Source of the DNA: JANRLT01 sp041736895
GTDB lineage: Bacteria > Planctomycetota > Planctomycetia > Pirellulales > JALHPA01
Direction of reading: 5' to 3'
Length of the DNA stretch: 32,441 nucleotides
Assembly: GCA_041736895.1 (NCBI GenBank)
Contig: JBGSSS010000106.1
Coordinates: 1-32,441 of the forward strand
The translations under genes were made by a program, and so were the position numbers. This document shows, one piece after another, positions 7,485-14,743 of the stretch. The notes under the pieces are model-generated. The model was not told where the DNA came from. It searched no databases and saw only the letters and a list, made by a program, of their open reading frames with translations. Each line of letters opens with the position of its first letter. Position 1 is the first letter of the stretch.

Positions 7485-9158
7485 ATGAGGGATCATTCTG
7501 TGGGCCATAGCATTGCAGTATCCAACGACGTTCGTGCGGACGAAGTCTCGACCCCAATCTCGGAAGCTCCCTCTGAAGTCTCTCTCACGCGATCCCAGCA
7601 ACTTGGGCTGGTGGTCGAAACCCGCAAACACCCCGGCGCCCATTCCCCGGCGGTCATTAGCCGCGTGGTGATCGAGGAACTGGAGCGAGTCGTCCCCGCC
7701 GCGATGAAACAACGGTTGAACAGCCAATCCGTCCTGGCCGAGTTGGGCATCCATGGCGATCGGCTGTGGGATGCGATCAACCGGATCGAAGGCCGTTACG
7801 GGATGCGTTTTCACCCCGATTGGCTCCGCGATGTCCGTACCTGCGAAGATCTGGTGACCTGTATCTCGGAGCGGATGTTCGACAAAGTGGACCGCGCGAT
7901 CGTGAATCGCCAGCCAACTCCGGTTGCCGCAACGCCGAAAGCCCCCAAGTCACTGCCGACAGACGCCGATCCGTTTCCGGAAATCCGTGCGCTGGAAGAC
8001 CGGCTCGAAAAAATCAAAGAAGCCGGGCTACAGAATCCTTTTAAGCATGCCAACGAGTGGGTCGAAGGCCGCATCGCCAAGGTCGCCGGGCGCGAGACGA
8101 TCAACTTTACCAGCTTCGACTATCTCGGCCTGGCTGGCCACCCTGATGTCAAGCAAGCAGCCAAAGACGCGATCGATCGTTTTGGTTGCAGCGCCTCGGC
8201 CAGCCGGATGGTCGGCGGCAACAATACAACGCTCGATGATTTGGACCGCGAGCTCGCGGCTTTCGTCGGCACCGAACGGGCAGTCACGTTCCCCTGCGGT
8301 TACGGCACGAACCATTCGCTGTTCCCGCATTTGTTTGGCGAAGGCGATCTGATCCTGTACGACGAACTGGCCCACAACAGCATCATCAACGGCGCGGGTG
8401 CTTCGAAGGCAACGAAGCGCTCGTTCCGCCACAACGATCACACCCTGCTCGATGGTTTGCTCCGCGACATGCGTTCGCAATATCGCCGCGTGATCGTGGC
8501 GATCGAAGGCGTCTACAGCATGGACGGCGACTATCCGGACCTGCCGAAGTTTATCGAAATCAAGAAACGCCACAACGCGATGCTCTACGTCGACGAAGCG
8601 CATTCCGTCGGCACGATGGGACCCGGCGGCCGCGGCATTTGCGAGTTCTTCGGCGTCGATCCGAACGACGGCGACATCTGGATGGGAACGATCAGCAAGG
8701 CGCTCGGCGCCGGCGGCGGGTATCTTGCCGGGCACGAACGGTTGATCAATTACCTGAGCTACACGACGCCGGCGTTTGTCTTTTCGACGGCCACGTCGCC
8801 GCCGAATGCGGCCGCGGCGCTCGAATCGATTCGAGTTATCCAACGCGAACCATGGCGCGTGACTCAACTCCGCGAACGGTCGGAGCTGTTCTTGAAGCTC
8901 GCCAACGACGCCGGCTTCGACACGGGCGACAGCGGGGACACGCCGGTGATTCCGGTCATCGTCGGCAGTTCTGCCCGCGCGATGCTCGTGTCGCAGATGT
9001 TGCTCGAACGCGGCATCAACGCCCGTCCGATCTTGTATCCAGCCGTCCGCGAGACAGCGGCGCGCGTGCGGTTCTTCCTCACGGCGGAACACACCGAAGA
9101 CCAAATCGTGCAAACGGTCGAGACGCTGGTCCAGGTCATGGCCGCCACCGCTGCGTAA
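7485..9158 (+). CDS. alpha-oxoamine synthase with N-terminal carrier-protein-like domain
   Basis: This 557-residue PLP enzyme has two parts. Residues about 160-555 are an alpha-oxoamine synthase of the KBL/BioF/serine palmitoyltransferase family, which condenses an amino acid with an acyl thioester. Visible are NFTSFDYLGLAGHP (207-220), DELAHNSI, the PLP-binding DEAHSVG (370-376), and the Schiff-base lysine K405 in GTISKALGAGGGYLAG. Residues about 56-131 resemble an acyl carrier protein (LAELGI...INRIEGRYGMRF...VRTCEDLVTCI), but where the phosphopantetheine serine of the DSL motif should be there is only GIHGDRL (88-94) with no Ser. An ACP-oxoamine synthase fusion is known from PigH-type enzymes. 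Products could be an amino-ketone or a sphingoid-type lipid base. No partner ketosynthase gene is nearby. Confidence 0.88.
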   Translation: MRDHSVGHSIAVSNDVRADEVSTPISEAPSEVSLTRSQQLGLVVETRKHPGAHSPAVISRVVIEELERVVPAAMKQRLNSQSVLAELGIHGDRLWDAINRIEGRYGMRFHPDWLRDVRTCEDLVTCISERMFDKVDRAIVNRQPTPVAATPKAPKSLPTDADPFPEIRALEDRLEKIKEAGLQNPFKHANEWVEGRIAKVAGRETINFTSFDYLGLAGHPDVKQAAKDAIDRFGCSASASRMVGGNNTTLDDLDRELAAFVGTERAVTFPCGYGTNHSLFPHLFGEGDLILYDELAHNSIINGAGASKATKRSFRHNDHTLLDGLLRDMRSQYRRVIVAIEGVYSMDGDYPDLPKFIEIKKRHNAMLYVDEAHSVGTMGPGGRGICEFFGVDPNDGDIWMGTISKALGAGGGYLAGHERLINYLSYTTPAFVFSTATSPPNAAAALESIRVIQREPWRVTQLRERSELFLKLANDAGFDTGDSGDTPVIPVIVGSSARAMLVSQMLLERGINARPILYPAVRETAARVRFFLTAEHTEDQIVQTVETLVQVMAATAA

Positions 9159-9432
9159 TCTCCAGAGCACTTCATTCTACTGAAGCACTACCCACCGGCT
9201 TGCGGCTTAGCAATTTCGTGAAAGCCAGCGGGCCTGCATAAGCGGTGCAATCCTAATAACCGGAATTTCCCTCGGCGAAACGCGCATTTCTCGCACATCG
9301 CGGCTGTTCTCCTGCGCGTGCAAATCGTCAGTGCAACTACGATAAAGATTGCCGGCTAATTCACGCTTCACGACGGCATTTTGCCGCGCGCTGAAGTCGG
9401 AGTTGATTCCGTCTCCCTTGGTTGCATGTCCT

Positions 9433-10734
9433 ATGCCACGCACAATTCCATCCATCGCCGTAGCTCCGTTTCGGGTCGCAGCGATATTTTTTGTCTTGTG
9501 GATGTTTGCTGGCATTCTGGCTTCTGGCCAGAAGCAAACAGAAACTTCCGAGAACACCGCCGCGTCGTTGCCGGTTGCCGAATCAGCCGCCACTGCCGAA
9601 CCGGTGCCAGCAGCCGAAGCGGTTCCTGCGGCGGAAACTGTACCTGCAGCCGGTTCAGAACAAACTGCCGCTCCGGAACCGTTGCGCGAAGTCTTCCTCT
9701 GGTACGTCAACGAAACCTCGCCGAACAAAGCCGAGCAGGAAAATTACGCTACGATCATCGAGTGGCTGGAATCGGGCGCGGCCGATAAAACGAAAAAGTA
9801 CGCCGATGGCTTGAAGAAAGATTTAACGCTTTTCCCCGCCGCGGTCGAACGTGAACAAGCGGCGATCGAAGCCGGCACCATCGCCGCCGCCGGCAAACTC
9901 GACACGCTGATCGTCACGAATCGCCTGGCCCAAGCGGGCAAGTACCGCTACTACGATGCGGCGAAGCAACAATTTGCCGAGGGCGAATTGGTCATACCGC
10001 CGAGTGCCGATTATGTGCTCAGCAGCAACCCGCTGGTACGGGACGATGTCTTGAAGCTCGTGCTAGCCGAAGCGGCGCGGCGTTACGATCCGGCCAAGCA
10101 TCGCTTTGTGCTCATCACCAAATCCCACGGCAGTCCGGATAGGGCTTTGACGGTGCGGCTGTCACGGCATAGCGAGCACACGACGCGCGAGCTACTGCTC
10201 GCGGCACTGGATGGCGATCCGCAAGATTTGCCAGCCTTGATCCAATACGGGGTAAGCAAAGCCGGGTACTTCGAAGCGCTTGCTGCGGCGGGTGAGGGAA
10301 AGATACAGTTTCCGCTGGTGTTTATGGAAGCTTGCCGCGGAACGATTGCCGCCGGCAAGGAGCAATCGCTGCCGGAGAACGTCGAGCTGCTCTACACGAG
10401 CGGCAATCGATCGCTGCAATACTCGACGCTGGACTACGATGCCTTGTTCAAGCAAGTCGCCGGAGGAGAATCGCTAGCCGCGGCGCTCGACTCGTTTTTG
10501 AAGCCGCGGTATATGGCGTTTTATCGGCCCGAGCAACCGCTCTGGAAAAAGCTGATTTGGTTCGCGCCGCTGGCGCTGTTACTGCTCTTGTTTGGCTGCA
10601 TCAAATGGCATCAAAGACGCGGGAACAGCGGACAACAAAAAACTGCTGCCGCTGCGACTCCGCTTTCAATCACAGAGCCAGCGCATCCAAGCCTCGATGC
10701 CAAAACGCCGGTCGGGGCCGATCCAGCGCATTAA
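9433..10734 (+). CDS. membrane-anchored putative caspase-fold (clan CD) protease
   Basis: This is a 433-residue protein. An N-terminal hydrophobic segment (about 12-31) acts as a signal or anchor, followed by an Ala/Pro/Glu-rich linker (about 40-83). The central domain (about 84-365) has a strand ending in a His-Gly pair, FVLITKSHGS (225-234, His232), and a later strand FPLVFMEACRG (293-303, Cys301), then VELLYTSGNRSLQYS. The spacing and the EACRG motif closely resemble the His/Cys dyad of caspases, metacaspases and legumain-type peptidases. A transmembrane helix (about 375-391) and a short basic, then polar, tail follow. I therefore infer a cell-envelope cysteine protease, though family membership is from motifs only. 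ATG 9433 is chosen because the hydrophobic segment follows directly. The last 69 bases overlap the 3' end of the convergent gene. Confidence 0.75.
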   Translation: MPRTIPSIAVAPFRVAAIFFVLWMFAGILASGQKQTETSENTAASLPVAESAATAEPVPAAEAVPAAETVPAAGSEQTAAPEPLREVFLWYVNETSPNKAEQENYATIIEWLESGAADKTKKYADGLKKDLTLFPAAVEREQAAIEAGTIAAAGKLDTLIVTNRLAQAGKYRYYDAAKQQFAEGELVIPPSADYVLSSNPLVRDDVLKLVLAEAARRYDPAKHRFVLITKSHGSPDRALTVRLSRHSEHTTRELLLAALDGDPQDLPALIQYGVSKAGYFEALAAAGEGKIQFPLVFMEACRGTIAAGKEQSLPENVELLYTSGNRSLQYSTLDYDALFKQVAGGESLAAALDSFLKPRYMAFYRPEQPLWKKLIWFAPLALLLLLFGCIKWHQRRGNSGQQKTAAAATPLSITEPAHPSLDAKTPVGADPAH

Positions 10735-11781
10735 GAAGAAACAGGCGACCAGAAACACGGCCGCTAAACTCAGCGCTACGGGCGTCGTTGTCGCTTGCAT
10801 CCAATACTCCATCGGGTCTTCCTCGCCCTTGGCCATCGCGTAGATCCACAGCGGCCAGAGATGCACGACGTGATGCAGGACATAAATTGTTAGCGAGTAT
10901 TGGCTAAACGTTTTGGCAATATCGAGCCAGCGTCCGCGTTCAGGAACGTTGGGATTGAGATCGACAAAGTAGTGCAACAAGCTCAACAAGATCAAATCGA
11001 TGCCGATCATCGAGAGCGCGTATTCGATCGTCGTAGGAAACATCGTCCAACCGCCAAAGAAGTTTTGACCGAGCATTTCCGGCAAATAAGGCCGCAAGAA
11101 ATAGGCCATTATACCCGCGGCGAGCAGGGAGCAGCCGGTGGTGAAGATGCGGAGCGGGAAAACACGCGGCACGGCTTTGTTCTCGGTGAGTTCCGCCTCG
11201 TCCGCATCTTTGGCAAACAACACCGCCGCCGTCGCAAAGCCGCTCAACGAGAACGCGAGCCAGGGGAAAATTGGAAAATAGCCCGTTACAAAATAGCCGC
11301 GCACGACGTCGGAGAGCGTCCCGTCATGATCGAAATAAACATTTTCCCAATACAGCGGGTATTCGTTTTGGATTCTCAACGCCGGGCTGACTAGCAACAC
11401 GAGCGCGGCTGTGAAAATGATTAGCGACACCGGGAGATGCCGAATTAAGTTCAGTACCAATAGCGCCGAGCCGATGAACGTCAGCACATCCCAGTTGAAC
11501 ATCCCTTCGGGCATCCAGACCAGCACATTGAACGCGAGCCCCACGCCGAAGACGAACAGTCCGCGGCGGATGGAGACCTTGGAGATTTCCTCTTCGCTCC
11601 GGCCGCGTTCTTGCTGACCGCGGACCCAGAGGAAATAACTGACGCCCGAGAGAATTGCAAACAACGGCGCGCCGAGACCCGTGATCGGCGGCGTGTAGCC
11701 GGAAAGATTTTCGCTGAAATGCACGAACACCATCACTTGGATGGCGATGGTGCGAAGAATGTCGATCGAAGAATAGCGCAT
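10666..11781 (-). CDS. multi-pass membrane protein, HGSNAT/DUF1624-like
   Basis: This 371-residue integral membrane protein has about nine or ten hydrophobic helices. The N-terminus RYSSIDILRTIAIQVMVFVH, then PLFAILSGVSYFLW, RRGLFVFGVGLAF and FNWDVLTFIGSALLVL, match the pattern of the heparan-alpha-glucosaminide N-acetyltransferase-like (DUF1624) family, thought to move acetyl groups across membranes to glycans. The conserved His in the first helix (VFVHF) is kept. The assignment is by motif recollection. It lies 21 bases after the RMND1-like gene in the same direction, so the two are probably cotranscribed. Its 3' end overlaps the caspase-like gene tail to tail by 69 bases. Confidence 0.75.
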   Translation of the reverse strand: MRYSSIDILRTIAIQVMVFVHFSENLSGYTPPITGLGAPLFAILSGVSYFLWVRGQQERGRSEEEISKVSIRRGLFVFGVGLAFNVLVWMPEGMFNWDVLTFIGSALLVLNLIRHLPVSLIIFTAALVLLVSPALRIQNEYPLYWENVYFDHDGTLSDVVRGYFVTGYFPIFPWLAFSLSGFATAAVLFAKDADEAELTENKAVPRVFPLRIFTTGCSLLAAGIMAYFLRPYLPEMLGQNFFGGWTMFPTTIEYALSMIGIDLILLSLLHYFVDLNPNVPERGRWLDIAKTFSQYSLTIYVLHHVVHLWPLWIYAMAKGEEDPMEYWMQATTTPVALSLAAVFLVACFFLMRWIGPDRRFGIEAWMRWLCD

Positions 11782-11802
11782 TACGGAGGAGTCGATTGAC
11801 GC

Positions 11803-12804
11803 TTAACGTTTGCCAGCGGGAGAAATGATCGGAGCCGTCTTCGTGTCAGCGGCTGGCTTCTGCGATTCGTCGGCGTTTCCTGCCGTTGCCGAGCTCGGCG
11901 TCGCGGAGGGGGACGCTGTCTTGGCGGACGACATGACCTCGAATAATGTAAACAACGTCGAAATGGCCAACAAAATGATCAAGACCCACTCGAGCAGGTG
12001 ACCCTGGCGGGCGAGCATGAAGTCGCTCGCTTTTTGGCCGCACATTTCATAAACGCGCTCAAAGACCTCGACTTGCTCGGCAAGAAATTCGTGGCGATGA
12101 ACCAGCCGCGTGCGTTCGCGCAAACGCTCGCCGATTTGACTCGCCAGCGTCGGCGGATGCAAGTGCGGGCAATGGACATGCGGCCCGAGCCGCGCCAATT
12201 TCGCGCGGAGCAACAGCACCTCTTGAAACCGGCGGCGGAGTTGTTTGCGCAGCGGGATCGAACTGGCTTCGAACTCAAATGCCAGCGGCATGTCTTTTTC
12301 CAATTGCGGCCAGGCCGTGCCGAGTTGCCGCTCGATGGCCGAGACTTCGGCCTCGTAAAATGTCGCTTCGATCAAGGCCTCGCGTACTGTTTCCAAACGC
12401 TCGGCTGGAGCGAGAATCGCAATTCGCTCCGGCGACCAAAAGATCCGTGCGTTTTGCAGCGTCAGAAGCTGACTCGGCGGAAGATTCGGGGCCGCGGCTT
12501 CGACCCAGGTGCGCATCTGCGCGAGCGTAGCGTTTTCCGATTCCGGATCGAGATCGCGGCCCGCGGCGGGGACGATCATGATCGAGAGTTGGCCCGCGAC
12601 TAGGGCATCTTTCGAGTGCGGCAAGTTCTTGACCAACACCGCGCGGCGCGCGAGCGGCGCGGGAAACTCGACGAGCACGGCCTGATCCCCGGTTGGTTCC
12701 GTGACGTACGCGATTTGCTGAATGACGGTTCCCGGGGGGAGTGACCCGCGGGGATTGTCTGCCTCGTCGGCCATGCCGATGCCTTGGGTATTGTGCGCGA
12801 TCAT
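11803..12804 (-). CDS. single-pass membrane protein, possibly RMND1/DUF155-like
   Basis: This 333-residue protein lacks a signal peptide. The central part is rich in charged helices (ERLETVREALIEATFYEAEV, then a Leu/Arg-rich helix around 185-205, and HRHEFLAEQVEVFERVYEMC). Near the C-terminus one hydrophobic helix, HLLEWVLIILLAISTLFTLF (269-288), is followed by a 43-residue Ser/Ala/Pro-rich tail. Helical regions ending in a LEW-type membrane helix are typical of DUF155 (yeast Rmd1, human RMND1), so I suggest that family with modest confidence. The start has AGGA eight bases upstream of the ATG; a second Met, 10 codons in (MADEAD), is an alternative. It is followed after 21 bases by the DUF1624-like gene. 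Confidence 0.7.
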   Translation of the reverse strand: MIAHNTQGIGMADEADNPRGSLPPGTVIQQIAYVTEPTGDQAVLVEFPAPLARRAVLVKNLPHSKDALVAGQLSIMIVPAAGRDLDPESENATLAQMRTWVEAAAPNLPPSQLLTLQNARIFWSPERIAILAPAERLETVREALIEATFYEAEVSAIERQLGTAWPQLEKDMPLAFEFEASSIPLRKQLRRRFQEVLLLRAKLARLGPHVHCPHLHPPTLASQIGERLRERTRLVHRHEFLAEQVEVFERVYEMCGQKASDFMLARQGHLLEWVLIILLAISTLFTLFEVMSSAKTASPSATPSSATAGNADESQKPAADTKTAPIISPAGKR

Positions 12805-12902
12805 CCGGAATTCCTAGAGCGTAACAGCAAATGGAAAAAATCAAACCGCAGATTCTAAAATCAGATCGTTTGTGGCTGGAACCTCATCACCCAGCAGACA
12901 CA

Positions 12903-12948
12903 TTCAGCGCCAACCCAAGCCTGCGGATGGTATGCCCATCCGCAGGAG
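12903..12948 (+). repeat. hairpin repeat family E, copy 1
   Basis: A 17-base leader, TTCAGCGCCAACCCAAG, is followed by a perfect 11-bp hairpin (12920-12930 with 12936-12946, loop TATGC) and GGAG. It lies between two minus-strand genes, 12 bases beyond the stop of the flavoprotein gene. Copies 2 and 3 are at 19303 and 27139, all in the same orientation on this strand. Confidence 0.9.
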
Positions 12949-12959
12949 AGCGTCGTGAA

Positions 12960-14402
12960 TCAAACAGTCTGCGACACTAGTTGACGCCGGGTTGCTTTTG
13001 GCTTCTCGCTTTTCGGCGGCCGCGAATGCTCCCCCTCGGCAATGTTCGCTGCAATCCACGCCGCGACATAATCGGCCGAGTCAAGCACGCCATTCAGCGT
13101 CGAATCGAACATGTAATCGCCGACCAAAAACAAATTCGGATGCTCCGCCGGTTCCGGCTGATGCCGTTGGTCGTGGTTCTTAGCGACGAGTCCGCCGGGC
13201 AGCCCATTGACCGCGCCGATCCAGCGATGAACGCGGCCCTCGATGAAATCGTGACGGCCATGACGCAGAAACTCGGGCAGCGAATCGAGCGCCGCGGCGA
13301 TCAGTTCCGCGTCGCTGCGGCGGCTCATGTCGCGCGCCGCTTCGCCTCCGAGCAGCCAACCGAGGACGCCGTGTGTGCTACCCGGAACACGCGACGACTC
13401 ATCGTAAAGACAGCAGCCTCCGAAATGATCGAGCATCCAATACGAATCGCTAAACGCATCGCGCCAGAACGGCTGCTCGAAGAGAATCGTGATGCGCAAG
13501 TAATGCGCTGGAAAATCGTAATAGTCGTTATGCCGTTGAATGGCACCTGCCAGCCGCTCGCCCGTGTATGTGATCGAGTTCAAGTGGGCCAGCGGCAGCG
13601 CGACGATGACAAAGTCGAATTCATCTTGGCGAGGTACTCCTGTCGAATTCGCCTGGCGATTGGTCGAGGTCACGGATATCTTGCCATTCGCCGCTCGCGC
13701 GATTGCCTGCACAGGTTGCTCCATCATGATCGTGGCATTCAAGCGCGCGGCCAATTCGATCGGCAAGCGTTCATTGCCCCCTTCGATCCCATACAACGCC
13801 ATGTACGCCGGATCGTTCATCAGATAATTCTGCAGGCCGTAACAGACGCTCGTCCGCGCCGGCTCCGTCGCCAGATCGCTGTGGATTAAGCATTCGACGT
13901 ACGACCGCGCTTGATCATCGCCGATGGCCGTGATCAATTTGTCAAAGCGAAACTTCTCGGGCGGCGTGGGATCGCCTTCGGGATGATCCGAATGATAAAA
14001 CTCTTGCGGCGTGATTTGATCCTTGGCCCTGCGGTCGAACTCGAGCATTGCTTGTGTCCCGCGCGGACCGAGCTCGTGGCGAATATCGTCCAGGTTCGAC
14101 AGGATCCTCTGGTTCAACACCACGGCCGGTCCGCCCATCGGACGAATCGGCAAGCCGAGTTCGGCGATCAAATCCTTGAGCGGGTCGTCATCGAATTGCG
14201 AGTAGTCGTAGAACTCGGCGGCGCCGGCTTCATAGCGCACGCGATGGGCTTGAAACTCCGGCGTCAGAATCTTCCCGCCGAGGCGCGGCGACGCTTCGAA
14301 GATCGTCGTGCGCACGGGCTCGCTCGCCAGCTTCTGCAGCGCATACGCCGTCATCAGTCCGCCAGGACCACCGCCTACGATTCCGACATTCCAGACACGC
14401 AT
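12960..14402 (-). CDS. FAD-dependent amine-oxidase-fold oxidoreductase
   Basis: This 480-residue flavoprotein begins with the dinucleotide-binding motif GIVGGGPGG (7-15), followed by an acidic residue after the second strand (TIFEASPRLGGKI), as in amine oxidases, phytoene desaturases and protoporphyrinogen oxidases (Pfam amino-oxidase). The C-terminal FAD motif is NLFLVGDYMFDSTLNGVLDS. It therefore uses FAD to oxidise an unidentified substrate, possibly a carotenoid or amine. It is distinct from the protoporphyrinogen oxidase at 25489. I prefer ATG 14402, eleven codons inside a longer frame that would use a TTG codon at 14435. No adjacent pathway genes define its role. Confidence 0.85.
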   Translation of the reverse strand: MRVWNVGIVGGGPGGLMTAYALQKLASEPVRTTIFEASPRLGGKILTPEFQAHRVRYEAGAAEFYDYSQFDDDPLKDLIAELGLPIRPMGGPAVVLNQRILSNLDDIRHELGPRGTQAMLEFDRRAKDQITPQEFYHSDHPEGDPTPPEKFRFDKLITAIGDDQARSYVECLIHSDLATEPARTSVCYGLQNYLMNDPAYMALYGIEGGNERLPIELAARLNATIMMEQPVQAIARAANGKISVTSTNRQANSTGVPRQDEFDFVIVALPLAHLNSITYTGERLAGAIQRHNDYYDFPAHYLRITILFEQPFWRDAFSDSYWMLDHFGGCCLYDESSRVPGSTHGVLGWLLGGEAARDMSRRSDAELIAAALDSLPEFLRHGRHDFIEGRVHRWIGAVNGLPGGLVAKNHDQRHQPEPAEHPNLFLVGDYMFDSTLNGVLDSADYVAAWIAANIAEGEHSRPPKSEKPKATRRQLVSQTV

Positions 14403-14743
14403 CACGCACTCAGACGAAGAGATTTTGCCGATCAAATCCGAATCGTTGCCTCATGCAATGACTGAATCGAACGGTCGTTAGATTAGTATTCTGTTTAACA
14501 CAGCGTCTTGGAGAATGTCTCGACATTTGGGGCGAGACTGTCCATTTTTATATGAAAAAAGGGCGAATATCGAAAATTGCGTTGGAAATGAAAATCGAAC
14601 TGACGACATCGTGTTTCAATTTGCTTCAGCCGATCTTCAGACAAATTCGTGCGTCAATAAACTTTGCGCTGATAAAACAACCACGGCGGCCGTGTTCCGT
14701 TGAACACGCCGCCTCGGTCGTCGAGTTGAGTTGTGTGCGTTGC
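14403..14743. other. gene-free interval of 341 bases
   Basis: It separates the M16 protease gene (whose 3' end is at the right) from the flavoprotein gene start on the same strand. It holds a terminator-like hairpin near 14685 and a distinctly AT-rich stretch around 14540-14670. No credible coding frame or further structure was noticed. Confidence 0.6.
14671..14713 (-). terminator. Rho-independent-type terminator after the M16 protease gene
   Basis: Read on the minus strand, the stem GGCGGCGTGTTC (14713-14702) pairs with GAACACGGCCGCC (14697-14685) with one bulged base and a 4-base loop. It is followed by a T-rich stretch, GTGGTTGTTTTATC. It lies about 30 bases past the protease stop. The T-run is interrupted, so efficiency is uncertain. 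Confidence 0.6.

Noticed and set aside
8028..9170. 380-codon antisense frame inside the oxoamine synthase gene
   Set aside because: The sense strand carries intact catalytic motifs; the antisense product is rich in Arg/Asp/His and lacks any family pattern.
9433..11781. Caspase-like gene and DUF1624-like gene as a defence pair
   Set aside because: They converge rather than form an operon, and no gasdermin-like, effector or sensor partner is visible, so the link is not claimed.
14403..14435. Extension of the flavoprotein by eleven codons from a TTG
   Set aside because: The nucleotide-binding motif follows the internal ATG at the usual distance, so the shorter form is preferred, though not proven.
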